This document shows, in pieces, positions 9,526 through 17,491 of a stretch of DNA of 64,000 nucleotides. The stretch is from Streptomyces termitum. Its GTDB lineage: Bacteria; Actinomycetota; Actinomycetes; Streptomycetales; Streptomycetaceae. Within the stretch, counting starts at the first letter, position 1. Each line of letters begins with the position of its first letter. The notes beneath the pieces were generated by a model. That model ran no database searches. It was not told the DNA's origin and was given only the letters and a program-made list of their open reading frames with translations. The stretch is from NCBI RefSeq assembly GCF_014650175.1, contig NZ_BMUL01000013.1, positions 1 to 64,000 on the forward strand, in the 5' to 3' direction. The translations under genes and the position numbers were made by a program.

Positions 9526-11291
9526 TCAGTCGGCCGGGACGGCCCGGAACGGGTGCGTGGTGCCGGCCGTGCGCATCCGCAGGACGGTGCCCCGGGCGGG
9601 GACCGTCCCGCCGTACGCCAGCCACGCGTGCAGGGCGGAGGCGTACGCGGCCGGGTCGGCGTCCGCCCCCGGCCCGGCCGCGAGCCGGAACGCGCCGTGC
9701 GTCCGGCTGCGGACGAAGCAGCCGTCCGGGTCCGTCACGTACACGGCCGTCGCGCAGTGCGGGTGCAGGCGCAGCACCTCGGCGGTCCACGCGCCGGGCC
9801 CGCCGAGGCGGGGGTCGTCGGCCGGGCCGTCCCGGGTGATCACGTCCGCCGTGTCGAGGTCGCCGGGGTGCCGGGTCTCCTCGTGGACGGCGAGGTGCGC
9901 GTCGCCCGCGGCCCCGGGCGGATGCCCGGCGGACCGCTCGACCACGAGCTCCGCCCCCTCCGCGCGGGTCCGCACGAAGAGGGGCGCCGTCGTCCTCCCC
10001 GGGGCGTACGGGGGGAGCGGGAGCGGCTCCAGGGAGGCGGGGCCGGGCGGTTCGGGCAGGTCCATCAGGGCGTAGAAGTGCCGCCGCAGCAGCGCGGCCG
10101 ACCGGCCGGGATCCGAGGTGACGAACCCGGCGTGGGCGGGGTCCGGCCGGTGGGCGGCGATGCCCCGCTCCACCTGGGGCAGCAGCGGGCCGTGCGGGTC
10201 GAGGCGGGGCGCGTGCCGGACGAACCGGGCGAGCGGCGCCTCGTCGTCGAGCACCCCGGCCCCGTCGGCGGCCAGCAGGACCGGTGTGCCGAGGGCGGCG
10301 GCGTAGTAGGAGACCGCGCCGAAGTCGCCGAGGACGAGGTCGGCGGCGAGGAGGGCCTGCCGCCACGCGTGGACGGGGTCGATCAGGGCCAGTCCGTCGC
10401 GCCGGGCCCGGTCCAGCCAGGCGCGGACCTGGCCGGGGCCGTGCCCGTACCAGATGTTCGGATGGAGGACGGCGGCCAGGCGGTAGTCGTCGGCGGGCAG
10501 TTCGGCGGCGAGCCGGGGGAGGAGGCCGGGCAGGAGGTCCCCGCCGCCGCTGCCGAACAGGCCCTCGGGGTTCCAGGTGGAGTTCAGGACGACGAGCCGC
10601 TGCCCCCGGCGCACGCCCAGCGCGCGCCGGAACCTGTCCCGGTACGGGCGCGCGGCGAGCATGCGATCGAAGCAGGGGTCTCCGGCGAGGACGGCCGAGG
10701 GGAGCGCCTCCGGGCAGACCCGGCCGAGGCGTTCACGCTGCTCGGGGTGGGAGAGGACGAGCCCGTCGGCGAACGGCTTCCCGCCGGACAGGAGCCAGTC
10801 GGGCGACAGCCCGAACGTCGGCGTCCCGGCTCCCGGCTCCCGGCTCCCGGCTCCCGGCTCCCGGCTCCCGGCTCCCGGCTCCCGGCTCCCGGCTCCCGGC
10901 TCCCGGCTCCCGGCTTGCCCAGTTTCTTAGTGTATCCGACGCCGTGGGAGAGTACGGTCAATTTCCCCTGAATCATGGGGAGTTCGCCGCCGAAGCTGGC
11001 GGAGATCGCCAGGTCCACCGGGGTCGAGAGGGCCTGTTTCCAGGGGAGTTCGGGAATCTGGAGGTCGTGGAAGAGGGCGCGGGTGCCGTCCTGGAAGGCG
11101 GACGAGCCGGTCGAGGAGACCAGGAGCTGGACGCGGAAGTCGTCGTGGAACAGCGGCAGCAGATCCAGCAGGCGGCCGGCCGAGGTCACGTTGTGGACCA
11201 CCAGGAGGACGCGCCGCCGGACGGTCCGGCTCGTCCACCGGTCGGACCCCTCCCCGACCGGTACGCGAATCGCCGGGGGTTCTGGCCCCAC
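9526..11291 (-). pseudogene. GT-B/TagF-like transferase gene, frameshifted by a heptamer repeat
   Basis: Read leftward, the first part (from ATG at 11291) gives an N-terminal Rossmann-like half with RVLLVVHNVTSAGRLLDLLP and LSHGVGYTKKLG. A different frame then continues as TPTFGLSPDWLL, VLSHPEQRERLG, DPCFDR and a full C-terminal half that stops at 9526. Together they match one protein resembling CDP-glycerol glycerophosphotransferase/GT-B enzymes of actinobacteria. The break lies exactly at 13 copies of a 7-base repeat (10824-10914), which joins the halves in the wrong frame, so the first half ends after 235 residues at 10584. Copy numbers of 2, 5, 8, 11 or 14 would restore an intact reading frame (590 residues at 14 copies). 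It may be a switchable gene, a recent pseudogene or an assembly error. Family assignment is moderate. Confidence 0.65.
10824..10914. repeat. Heptanucleotide tandem repeat, 13 perfect copies
   Basis: Thirteen uninterrupted copies of TCCCGGC (plus strand) fill 91 bases inside the transferase gene. Translated on the minus strand it gives GAGSREP units. Because the unit is not a multiple of three, each gain or loss of a copy shifts the downstream frame. Confidence 0.97.
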
Positions 11292-11436
11292 TCGTGACCT
11301 CCTGGGCGGGCATGGCGTCGTTGTGCCAACACCCTATCCGGGCCCGACGTGTTGCCGGACGGGCGCGGCGGCGGGGGACGTCCGGGAGGATGGGGCGGGT
11401 GGTCCGGGTGGCGGGCCGTGGACGGACGGGGGCTTC

Positions 11437-12822
11437 ATGGGGCGGCGGCGGACGGTCGTGGTGGTCGGGGTCGGGGCGGCCGGGGCGATGGTCGCGGTGC
11501 GGATCTGCGAGGGGGCGGTGCGGCGGGGGCGGGCGCTGGACCTGGTGCTGGTGGAGCCGGGGGCCGTGGCGGGGCGGGGGGTGGCGTACGCGACGGACGA
11601 TCCCCGGCACCGGCTGAACGTGCCCGCCGGGAACATGAGCTGCCGCGCCGAGGAGCCGGGGGACTTCGTGCGGTGGCTGTGCCGGCACGGGGTGCCGGAG
11701 GCGGCGGCCGCGGACTTCGTGGAGCGGCGGCGGTACGGGGCGTACCTCGCGGACACGCTCGGGCGGGCGATCATCGGCGCGCGCGGGACCGTCCGGGTGC
11801 GGCGGCTGCGGACCCGGGTGGCCGGGTGCCGGTGGCGGGGCGCGGGCGCGGGTGCGCGGGTGGAGCTGGCCGACGGCGGGACGCTGGACGCGGACTGCGT
11901 GGTGCTGGCGACCGGCGCGGGGCCGGTGGCCGTGCCGGGGTGGGCCTCGGAGGGGCTGCGGGCGAGCGGGCGGTTCGTGGTGGACCCGTGGGCGCCGGGG
12001 GCGCTGGACGCGGTGCGGGGGGACGTGCTGCTGGTGGGGAGCGGGCTGACCGCGGTGGACGTGGCGCTGCGCCTTGACCGGGTCGGGCGGACCGTGCACG
12101 CGGTGTCCCGGGGCGGCCGGCTGCCCCGGGCGCACGCCGAGCACCCCCGGCCGGCGGCGGTCTGCGAGGACCCGCTGGACGGGCTGCCGCTGGCGGGGCT
12201 GCGGGCCGCCGTCCGCCGGCACGTCGCGCGGGTGCTGCGCGCGCAGGGCGACTGGCGGCCCGCCGTGGACGGGCTGCGGCCGCTGACCGCGCGGCTGTGG
12301 GCGGCGCTGTCGGAGGAGGACCGGGCGGCGTTCGTGGAGCGGGACAGCGCGCTGTGGAACGTGCACCGGCACCGGATGCCGCCGGTGACCGCGCGGGCCG
12401 TGTCGCGGATGCGCCGGACGCGGCGGCTGCGGCTGCGGGCCGGCCGGGTCGAGGGGTTTTGGCCGGGGGCGGACGGGGGTGTCGTCGCCGCGCTGGCGAC
12501 GGCCGGGGGCACGGAGGAGCTGGCGGTGGGGTGGGTGGTGAACTGCACCGGGACGCACCCGCCGGTGGCGGAGGGCCGCGACCCGCTGTGGCGGGGGCTG
12601 CTGGCGGACGGCGAGGCCGTCCCCGGCCCGCTCGGGATGGGCGTGGCCACCGACGGCGGGCGGCTGCGCGGCGCGGACGGGCGGGCCGCCCGCGCCCTGT
12701 GGACCCTCGGGGCGCCCCGGCGCGGCGAGTTGTGGGAGACCACCGCCGTCCCGGAGATCCGCGTCCAGGCGGCGGCCGTCGCCGAGGCCGTCCTCGACCA
12801 CCTGGGGGAGGACGGGTCCTGA
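11437..12822 (+). CDS. FAD/NAD(P)-binding protein (NAD_binding_9 type)
   Basis: 461 residues from ATG at 11437; the frame is open further upstream but protein-like sequence starts here. The N-terminus is a dinucleotide-binding fold with a G-x-G-x-A-G motif (VVVVGVGAAGAMVA). Then comes the GRGVAYATDDPRHRLNVPAGNMS block typical of the HI0933-unrelated FAD-NAD(P)-binding family pfam13454. A second Rossmann motif is VLLVGSGLTAVDVAL near residue 200, and an ATG-like motif is NCTGTHPP. Members are flavoproteins of poorly known function, sometimes in hydroxylation of amino acids or siderophore precursors. It is divergent from the frameshifted transferase, 145 bp away, and a hairpin terminator follows. 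Substrate not assignable. Confidence 0.75.
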   Translation: MGRRRTVVVVGVGAAGAMVAVRICEGAVRRGRALDLVLVEPGAVAGRGVAYATDDPRHRLNVPAGNMSCRAEEPGDFVRWLCRHGVPEAAAADFVERRRYGAYLADTLGRAIIGARGTVRVRRLRTRVAGCRWRGAGAGARVELADGGTLDADCVVLATGAGPVAVPGWASEGLRASGRFVVDPWAPGALDAVRGDVLLVGSGLTAVDVALRLDRVGRTVHAVSRGGRLPRAHAEHPRPAAVCEDPLDGLPLAGLRAAVRRHVARVLRAQGDWRPAVDGLRPLTARLWAALSEEDRAAFVERDSALWNVHRHRMPPVTARAVSRMRRTRRLRLRAGRVEGFWPGADGGVVAALATAGGTEELAVGWVVNCTGTHPPVAEGRDPLWRGLLADGEAVPGPLGMGVATDGGRLRGADGRAARALWTLGAPRRGELWETTAVPEIRVQAAAVAEAVLDHLGEDGS

Positions 12823-12863
12823 GGGCCCCCGACGCCTTCCCGTACGACTCCGAGCGCCACCTC

Positions 12864-12888
12864 AAGGGCCGCCTTCCGGGCGGCCCTT
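12864..12888. terminator. Hairpin terminator before the benzoxazole-type cluster
   Basis: Inverted repeat AAGGGCCGCC/GGCGGCCCTT (12864-12873 and 12879-12888) with a 5-base loop, 42 bases after the flavoprotein stop. It separates that gene from the cluster start. Confidence 0.75.
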
Positions 12889-12944
12889 CGGCATGTTCGC
12901 ACTTCGATCAGGAGGCGTAATCGATCGGCCCTGGGGCGACCGGT

Positions 12945-12973
12945 GTTACCTCCGTATCGTTTTTGAAGGTAAC
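12945..12973. promoter_or_regulatory. Inverted repeat (GTTACCT...AGGTAAC), candidate operator of the cluster
   Basis: GTTACCT at 12945-12951 and AGGTAAC at 12967-12973 form inverted arms around an AT-richer centre, 23 bases upstream of the first cluster gene. The GGTAAC word recurs twice near 22424-22491 in front of the next transcription unit. A shared regulator is inferred; none is encoded next to it. Confidence 0.45.
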
Positions 12974-12996
12974 CGCCCTGGAGGAGGAGAACCCCG

Positions 12997-14343
12997 ATGA
13001 GCCCCATCGCCCCGCGCCACTACTTCGAGACCCAGCTCCCGCTCACCGAGGACCCGCTGCTGGTCGCGGCGCGCCTCGCGGACTCCGGTCTGCACGAGTC
13101 GTACGTCGTCTACGAGAACGGCGGCAGCTGGTCCTACGCGGGCGGCGTGCGCGCCGAACTGACGCTCGACCGCACCGGTGCCCGGCTGACGCAGGAGGGC
13201 GGCGCGGACGCCTTCCGCCCCTGGGACGGGCAGCCGCTGCGGCTGGTCTCGGACCTGCTCGGCACCGTCGCCGTGCCCTACTGGCGGGCCTACGGCTGGG
13301 CCGCCTTCGAGCTGTCCTACGCCAAGGACGGCGACCTCGACGGCATCGGCGACGGCCGCCTCATGCACCTCATCGTGCCGCGCGCCGAGGTCCGCTTCGA
13401 GGCCGGCCACGCCCTGCTGCGCGCCGCCGACCAGGCCACCCTCGACGCCCTGCTCACCACCGTCTCCACCACCGCCCCGGCCGCCGCCGGACAGCCCCGG
13501 CCGCTGGACGTGCACGCCACCGGCGGCACCCAGTACCGCGAGGCGGTCCGCCGGGCCGTCGCCGAGATCAACGCCGGCGAGCTCCACAAGGTGATCCTGT
13601 CCCGCGTCGTCGAGGTCGACGAGGAGGTCGACCTGACCGGCACCTACGTCGCCGGCCGCCGGGGCAACAACCCGGCCCGCTCCTTCATGCTCAACCTCGG
13701 CGGCACCGAGGCCATCGGCTTCAGCCCCGAGATCGTCGTCCAGGTCTCCGAGGACGGCCGGGTCGTCAGCCAGCCGCTGGCCGGCACCCGCGCCCTCACC
13801 GGCGACCTGCTCACCGACGAGGGCCTGCGCGCCGACCTCTTCGGCTCCCCCAAGGAGGTCTACGAGCACGCCATCTCCGTCAAGGTCGGCGCCGACGAGC
13901 TGGTCGACGTCTGCGTCGCGGGCTCCGTCGAGGTCCCCGAGTTCATGGCGATCCGCGAGCGCGGCAGCGTGCAGCACCTCGCCTCCCGGGTGGCCGGCCG
14001 GCTCGCCCCGGGCCGCGAGGCGTGGGACGCCTTCGGCGCGGTCTTCCCCGCCGTCACCGCCTCCGGCGTGCCGAAGTCCGCCGCGTACGACTCCATACGC
14101 CGCCACGAGCCCGAGTCCCGCGGCCTCTACAGCGGCGCGGTCCTCACCGTCGACCACACCGGCTCCATGGACGCCGCCCTCGTGCTGCGCAGCGCCTACC
14201 GCAAGGACGGCCGCACCTGGCTCCGGGCCGGCGCGGGCATCGTCGGACACTCCACCCCCGAGCGCGAGTTCGAGGAGACCTGCGAGAAGCTCGACAGCGT
14301 CGCCCGGTTCCTCGTGCCCGCAGGCGCGGGCGGCGCCCGATGA
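12997..14343 (+). CDS. Salicylate synthase (MbtI/Irp9 type)
   Basis: 448 residues, the normal length for the chorismate-utilising salicylate synthases, which convert chorismate through isochorismate to salicylate and pyruvate in one active site. Recognisable blocks are ELHKVILSRVVEV (the Lys that activates water), GFSPEIVVQV, the PLAGTRALTGD motif, KEVYEHAISVK, SGVPKSAAYDSI and ESRGLYSGAV. No glutamine amidotransferase domain is present, as expected when no ammonia is used. A strong ribosome site (GGAGGAGGAG) precedes the ATG. The stop overlaps the next start by ATGA. It opens the operon and supplies the aryl starter for the ligase and carrier protein downstream. Isochorismate synthase is the alternative, but no separate pyruvate lyase is needed with this type. 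Confidence 0.88.
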   Translation: MSPIAPRHYFETQLPLTEDPLLVAARLADSGLHESYVVYENGGSWSYAGGVRAELTLDRTGARLTQEGGADAFRPWDGQPLRLVSDLLGTVAVPYWRAYGWAAFELSYAKDGDLDGIGDGRLMHLIVPRAEVRFEAGHALLRAADQATLDALLTTVSTTAPAAAGQPRPLDVHATGGTQYREAVRRAVAEINAGELHKVILSRVVEVDEEVDLTGTYVAGRRGNNPARSFMLNLGGTEAIGFSPEIVVQVSEDGRVVSQPLAGTRALTGDLLTDEGLRADLFGSPKEVYEHAISVKVGADELVDVCVAGSVEVPEFMAIRERGSVQHLASRVAGRLAPGREAWDAFGAVFPAVTASGVPKSAAYDSIRRHEPESRGLYSGAVLTVDHTGSMDAALVLRSAYRKDGRTWLRAGAGIVGHSTPEREFEETCEKLDSVARFLVPAGAGGAR

Positions 14344-15410
14344 AGGTGACCGCCGAGGTCCACCTCGCCGGGATCGGCGGCTGGCTGCCCCCCGAGGTGC
14401 CCACCGCCGACGCCGTCGCCGACGGCCGCTACGGGGAGGCGGACCGCAGGGCCTCCGGGATGCTCGCCGTCCGCGTCGCCGACGCGCTGCCCGCCCCCGA
14501 CATGGCCGTACGGGCCGCCGCCACCGCCCTGCGCCGGGCCGCCCGCACCGGCCTCACCGCCGACGACTACGGCGCCCTGCTGCACTGCGCCACCTACCAC
14601 CAGGGACCCGACGGCTGGTCCGCGCCCCACTACGTCCTGCGCCACACCCTCGACCGGCCGGTCGGCGCCGCCCAGATCGGCCCCGGCTGCCTGGGCATGC
14701 TCACCGCCCTGGAGATGGCCGTCCACCGGCTCGCCGCCGACGACGCCGCGGACGCCGTCCTGCTCACCGCCGCCGACAACTTCTCCCCGGCCGTGGTGGA
14801 CCGCTGGAACGCCTCCCGGCTGTTCCTCCTCGCCGACGGCGCCGCCGCCGCGGTGGTCTCCCGGCGCGGCGGCTTCGCCCGGCTGCTGTCGGTCGGCTCC
14901 GTCTCCGCCCCCGCCATGGAGGAGCTGCACCGGGGCGGCGAGGAACTCTTCCCGCCGGGGATCACCGTCGGCCGCTCCCTCAACTTCGAGGAGCGCAGCG
15001 ACCACTGGCGCCGCCGGTGGGCCGAGGGCGCCGCACCGCCGCGCACCCACCTCGGCGACGTGGTCGCCGCCGCCGTCGACCGGGCCCTGGAGGAGGCCGG
15101 CACCGGACTGGAGAAGATCGCCCGCATCTGCCACACCGGCTACTCCGAGGGCGCCCTCCACACCATCTACCTCGACCCGCTCGACGTCGAAGCGGCCGAC
15201 GGCACCTGGGACTTCACCCGGCACATCGGGCACGTCGGCGCCGCCGACCCCTTCCTCGGCCTCGAACGGCTCTGGACCCGGGGCGAGGTCGTCCCCGGCG
15301 ACCGCGTGCTGCTGCTCGCGGCCGGCCCCGGCATGGAGGTCGCCTGCGCCGTCGTCGAGATCACCGCGCCCTACCAGCCCGCCACCGCACGACAGGAGGA
15401 AGACCTGTGA
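14340..15410 (+). CDS. KAS III-like acyl-transferring enzyme
   Basis: 356 residues, thiolase fold of the FabH/CerJ type. Cys117 in IGPGCLGML is the acyl-accepting cysteine and His265 in ARICHTGYSEG is the usual second residue. The Asn of the classical triad is replaced by His298 (GHVGAAD), with Asp303 close by. Such replacements occur in KAS III relatives that make ester or amide bonds rather than C-C bonds. In the A33853 benzoxazole pathway a KAS III-like protein (BomK) joins aryl units, so here it plausibly transfers salicyl from the carrier protein to 3-hydroxyanthranilate. That role is inference. It is translationally coupled to the salicylate synthase and to the ligase that follows. Confidence 0.8.
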   Translation: MKVTAEVHLAGIGGWLPPEVPTADAVADGRYGEADRRASGMLAVRVADALPAPDMAVRAAATALRRAARTGLTADDYGALLHCATYHQGPDGWSAPHYVLRHTLDRPVGAAQIGPGCLGMLTALEMAVHRLAADDAADAVLLTAADNFSPAVVDRWNASRLFLLADGAAAAVVSRRGGFARLLSVGSVSAPAMEELHRGGEELFPPGITVGRSLNFEERSDHWRRRWAEGAAPPRTHLGDVVAAAVDRALEEAGTGLEKIARICHTGYSEGALHTIYLDPLDVEAADGTWDFTRHIGHVGAADPFLGLERLWTRGEVVPGDRVLLLAAGPGMEVACAVVEITAPYQPATARQEEDL

Positions 15411-17194
15411 TGCTCGAAGGATGCACCCCCTGGCCGGCCGAGACGGCCGCGCGCTACCGCGCGCAAGGGGTGTGGAACGGCACCGACCTCGGCTCGCTGC
15501 CGCGCGCCTGGGCCGCCCGGTACGGCACCGCCACCGCCCTGGTCGCGGGCGAACGGCGGATCTCCTACGCCGAGTTCGCCGACCGCGTGGACCGCAGGGC
15601 CGCCGGCTTCGTCCGCGAGGGCGTGCTGCCCGGCGACCGGATCGTCCTCCAGCTCCCCAACGTCCCCGAGTTCGTCGAGGTCGCCTTCGCCCTCTTCCGG
15701 GCCGGCGCCAAGCCCGTCTTCTCCCTCACCTCGCACCGGGCCAACGAGATCCGCCACCTGTGCGCGCTGTCCGGCGCCTCCGGCTACGTCGTCCCCGGCG
15801 TCTTCCGCGGCTTCGACCACACCGCCCTCGCCCTGGAGATGGCCGCCGAACTCCCCGCCCTGCGCAGGATCTACGCCCAGGGAGCCACCGCCTCCGGCGC
15901 GGTCGTCCCGCTGGAGTCCGTCGACGCCGACCCGGTCGACCTGCCCGCCAACGACCCCGCCGACACCGCCTTCTTCCTGCTCTCCGGCGGCACCACCGCC
16001 CTGCCCAAGCTGATCCCGCGCACCCACGACGACTACGCCTACCAGACCCGCACCGTCGCCGCCCTCTCCGGCCTGACCCCCGACGACGTCTACCTGGCCG
16101 CGCTGCCCGTCGAGTTCAACTTCACCTGGGGCTGCCCCGGCGTCGTCGGCACCCTCTCCACGGGCGGGACCGTCGTCCTCGCCCCCGACCCCACCGCCGA
16201 CGACTGCTTCCGGCTGATCGAGCGGGAGCGCGTCACCCTCACCTCCGTCGTCCCCACCGTCGCCCGGCTCTGGCTCGACGAGCGCGAGTGGTCCGACGCC
16301 GACCTGTCCAGCCTCCGCACCCTCCAGATCGGCGGCGCCCGCCTCGAACCCGAACTGGCCGCCCGCGTCGGACCCGAACTCGGCTGCCGGCTCCAGCAGG
16401 TCTTCGGCATGGCCGAGGGACTCCTCACCATGTCCCGCCCCGAGGACGGCCCCGACAGCGTCCTGCACACCCAGGGCCGGCCCGTCTCGCCCGCCGACGA
16501 GGTCAGGATCGTCGACGAGCGCGGCGACGAGGTGCCCGCCGGGACCACCGGAGAACTCCTCACCCGGGGGCCGTACACCCTGCGCGGCTACTACCGGGCC
16601 CCCGAGCACAACGCCCGCGCCTTCACCGAGGACGGCTTCTACCGCACCGGCGACCTGGCGAGCCTCACCGAGGACGGCCGGCTGGTGGTCCGGGGACGGC
16701 TCAAGGACGTCGTCATCCGCGGCGGCGACAAGATCGCGGCCGGCGAGGTGGAGGCACACCTGCTCGCCTGCCCGGGGATCGCCGCGGCGGCCGTGGTGCC
16801 GGTCCCGGACGAGTTCCTCGGCGAGCGGATCTACGCCTTCCTCGTCGCCCGCGCCGACCGCGAGGAACCCGGCACGGGAGCGGAGGCCGGTGCCGGAGCG
16901 GAGGCCGCCACGGGCGCGGAGCCCGTATCCCCGGCGTCTTCGGCCGCCCCGCCCGCGCTGGCCGAGCTCAAGGCGGCGCTGCACGCCCGGGGGCTCGCCG
17001 ACTACAAGCTGCCCGACCGGGCCGAGTTCGTCACCGACCTGCCGCTCACCCCGCTCGGAAAGATCGACAAGAAGGTCCTCGCCGCCGCCGCGGCCGACCC
17101 CGCGCTGCCGCGCGACTGGAAGCCGGCCGAGAGCCCCGACGCCCCGCCCGTCCCCGCCCTGTCCGCCCCCCTCCCCTTCTCACCGCAGAGGTGA
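15410..17194 (+). CDS. Aryl-AMP ligase (salicylate-activating, EntE/DhbE-like)
   Basis: 594 residues from ATG at 15410 (a GTG one codon earlier is equally possible). The ANL-family core is clear. The P-loop LSGGTTALPKLIPRTHDDY is nearly identical in pattern to stand-alone 2,3-dihydroxybenzoate/salicylate ligases. EFNFTWGCPG and QQVFGMAEGLL follow, then the hinge YRTGDLASLTEDGRL and catalytic Lys in PLGKIDKK. An Ala/Gly/Glu-rich loop of about 40 residues is inserted before the last subdomain (around 485-525), an oddity for the family. The reaction is salicylate + ATP to salicyl-AMP, then transfer to the carrier protein encoded 6 bases downstream. CoA as acceptor cannot be excluded. Confidence 0.87.
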   Translation: MLEGCTPWPAETAARYRAQGVWNGTDLGSLPRAWAARYGTATALVAGERRISYAEFADRVDRRAAGFVREGVLPGDRIVLQLPNVPEFVEVAFALFRAGAKPVFSLTSHRANEIRHLCALSGASGYVVPGVFRGFDHTALALEMAAELPALRRIYAQGATASGAVVPLESVDADPVDLPANDPADTAFFLLSGGTTALPKLIPRTHDDYAYQTRTVAALSGLTPDDVYLAALPVEFNFTWGCPGVVGTLSTGGTVVLAPDPTADDCFRLIERERVTLTSVVPTVARLWLDEREWSDADLSSLRTLQIGGARLEPELAARVGPELGCRLQQVFGMAEGLLTMSRPEDGPDSVLHTQGRPVSPADEVRIVDERGDEVPAGTTGELLTRGPYTLRGYYRAPEHNARAFTEDGFYRTGDLASLTEDGRLVVRGRLKDVVIRGGDKIAAGEVEAHLLACPGIAAAAVVPVPDEFLGERIYAFLVARADREEPGTGAEAGAGAEAATGAEPVSPASSAAPPALAELKAALHARGLADYKLPDRAEFVTDLPLTPLGKIDKKVLAAAAADPALPRDWKPAESPDAPPVPALSAPLPFSPQR

Positions 17195-17200
17195 ACCGCC

Positions 17201-17491
17201 ATGGCCGCCACACGTGCCGCCCGTACCGCACCGCGCACCGCGCCGCTCTCCGCCGCCGAACTCCGGCAGGAGGTGGCCGCCGTCCTCGGCGCCCTCCCCG
17301 ATGCGCTTCCGGCTGACGCGCACCTCGTCCACCTGGGCCTCGGCTCGCTGGAGATGATGCGCCTGGTCACCCGCTGGCGCCGGCAGGGACTGCCCGCCGA
17401 CTTCGCCGAACTCGCCGCCGCGCCCACCCTCGACGACTGGCACCGCCACCTCACCCTTGCCTGGCACGCCCGGACCGGGGAGGTGGCCTGA
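17201..17491 (+). CDS. Stand-alone aryl/acyl carrier protein
   Basis: 96 residues. The phosphopantetheine attachment site is Ser49 in HLGLGSLEMMRL; the usual Asp before Ser is Gly. The Met-rich stretch after Ser and the length fit stand-alone aryl carrier domains like that of EntB. About 17 extra N-terminal residues are Ala/Arg/Thr-rich and probably unstructured. It lies between the ligase (6 bp) and the amidohydrolase (ATGA overlap), so all three are made together. It should carry salicyl thioester to the KAS III-like enzyme. Confidence 0.82.
   Translation: MAATRAARTAPRTAPLSAAELRQEVAAVLGALPDALPADAHLVHLGLGSLEMMRLVTRWRRQGLPADFAELAAAPTLDDWHRHLTLAWHARTGEVA

Noticed and set aside
7016..10366. 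Very long open frame on the minus strand (over 1,000 codons) and many others like it on both strands
   Set aside because: Arg/Pro/Gly-rich shadow frames caused by high GC opposite real genes. They have no domains, and conserved proteins occupy the other frame.
10584..10823. C-terminal part of the 235-residue frame after the heptamer repeat
   Set aside because: It is Ser/Pro/Arg-rich and unlike any protein, whereas the other frame of the same DNA encodes the conserved continuation. It is out-of-frame read-through.
10824..10914. CRISPR array
   Set aside because: Unit of 7 bases without spacers; a simple tandem repeat.
12997..17491. Catecholate or mycobactin-like siderophore cluster
   Set aside because: No condensation/cyclisation NRPS, no siderophore transporter, and no typical iron box recognised. 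Amidohydrolase and KAS III-like genes point elsewhere.
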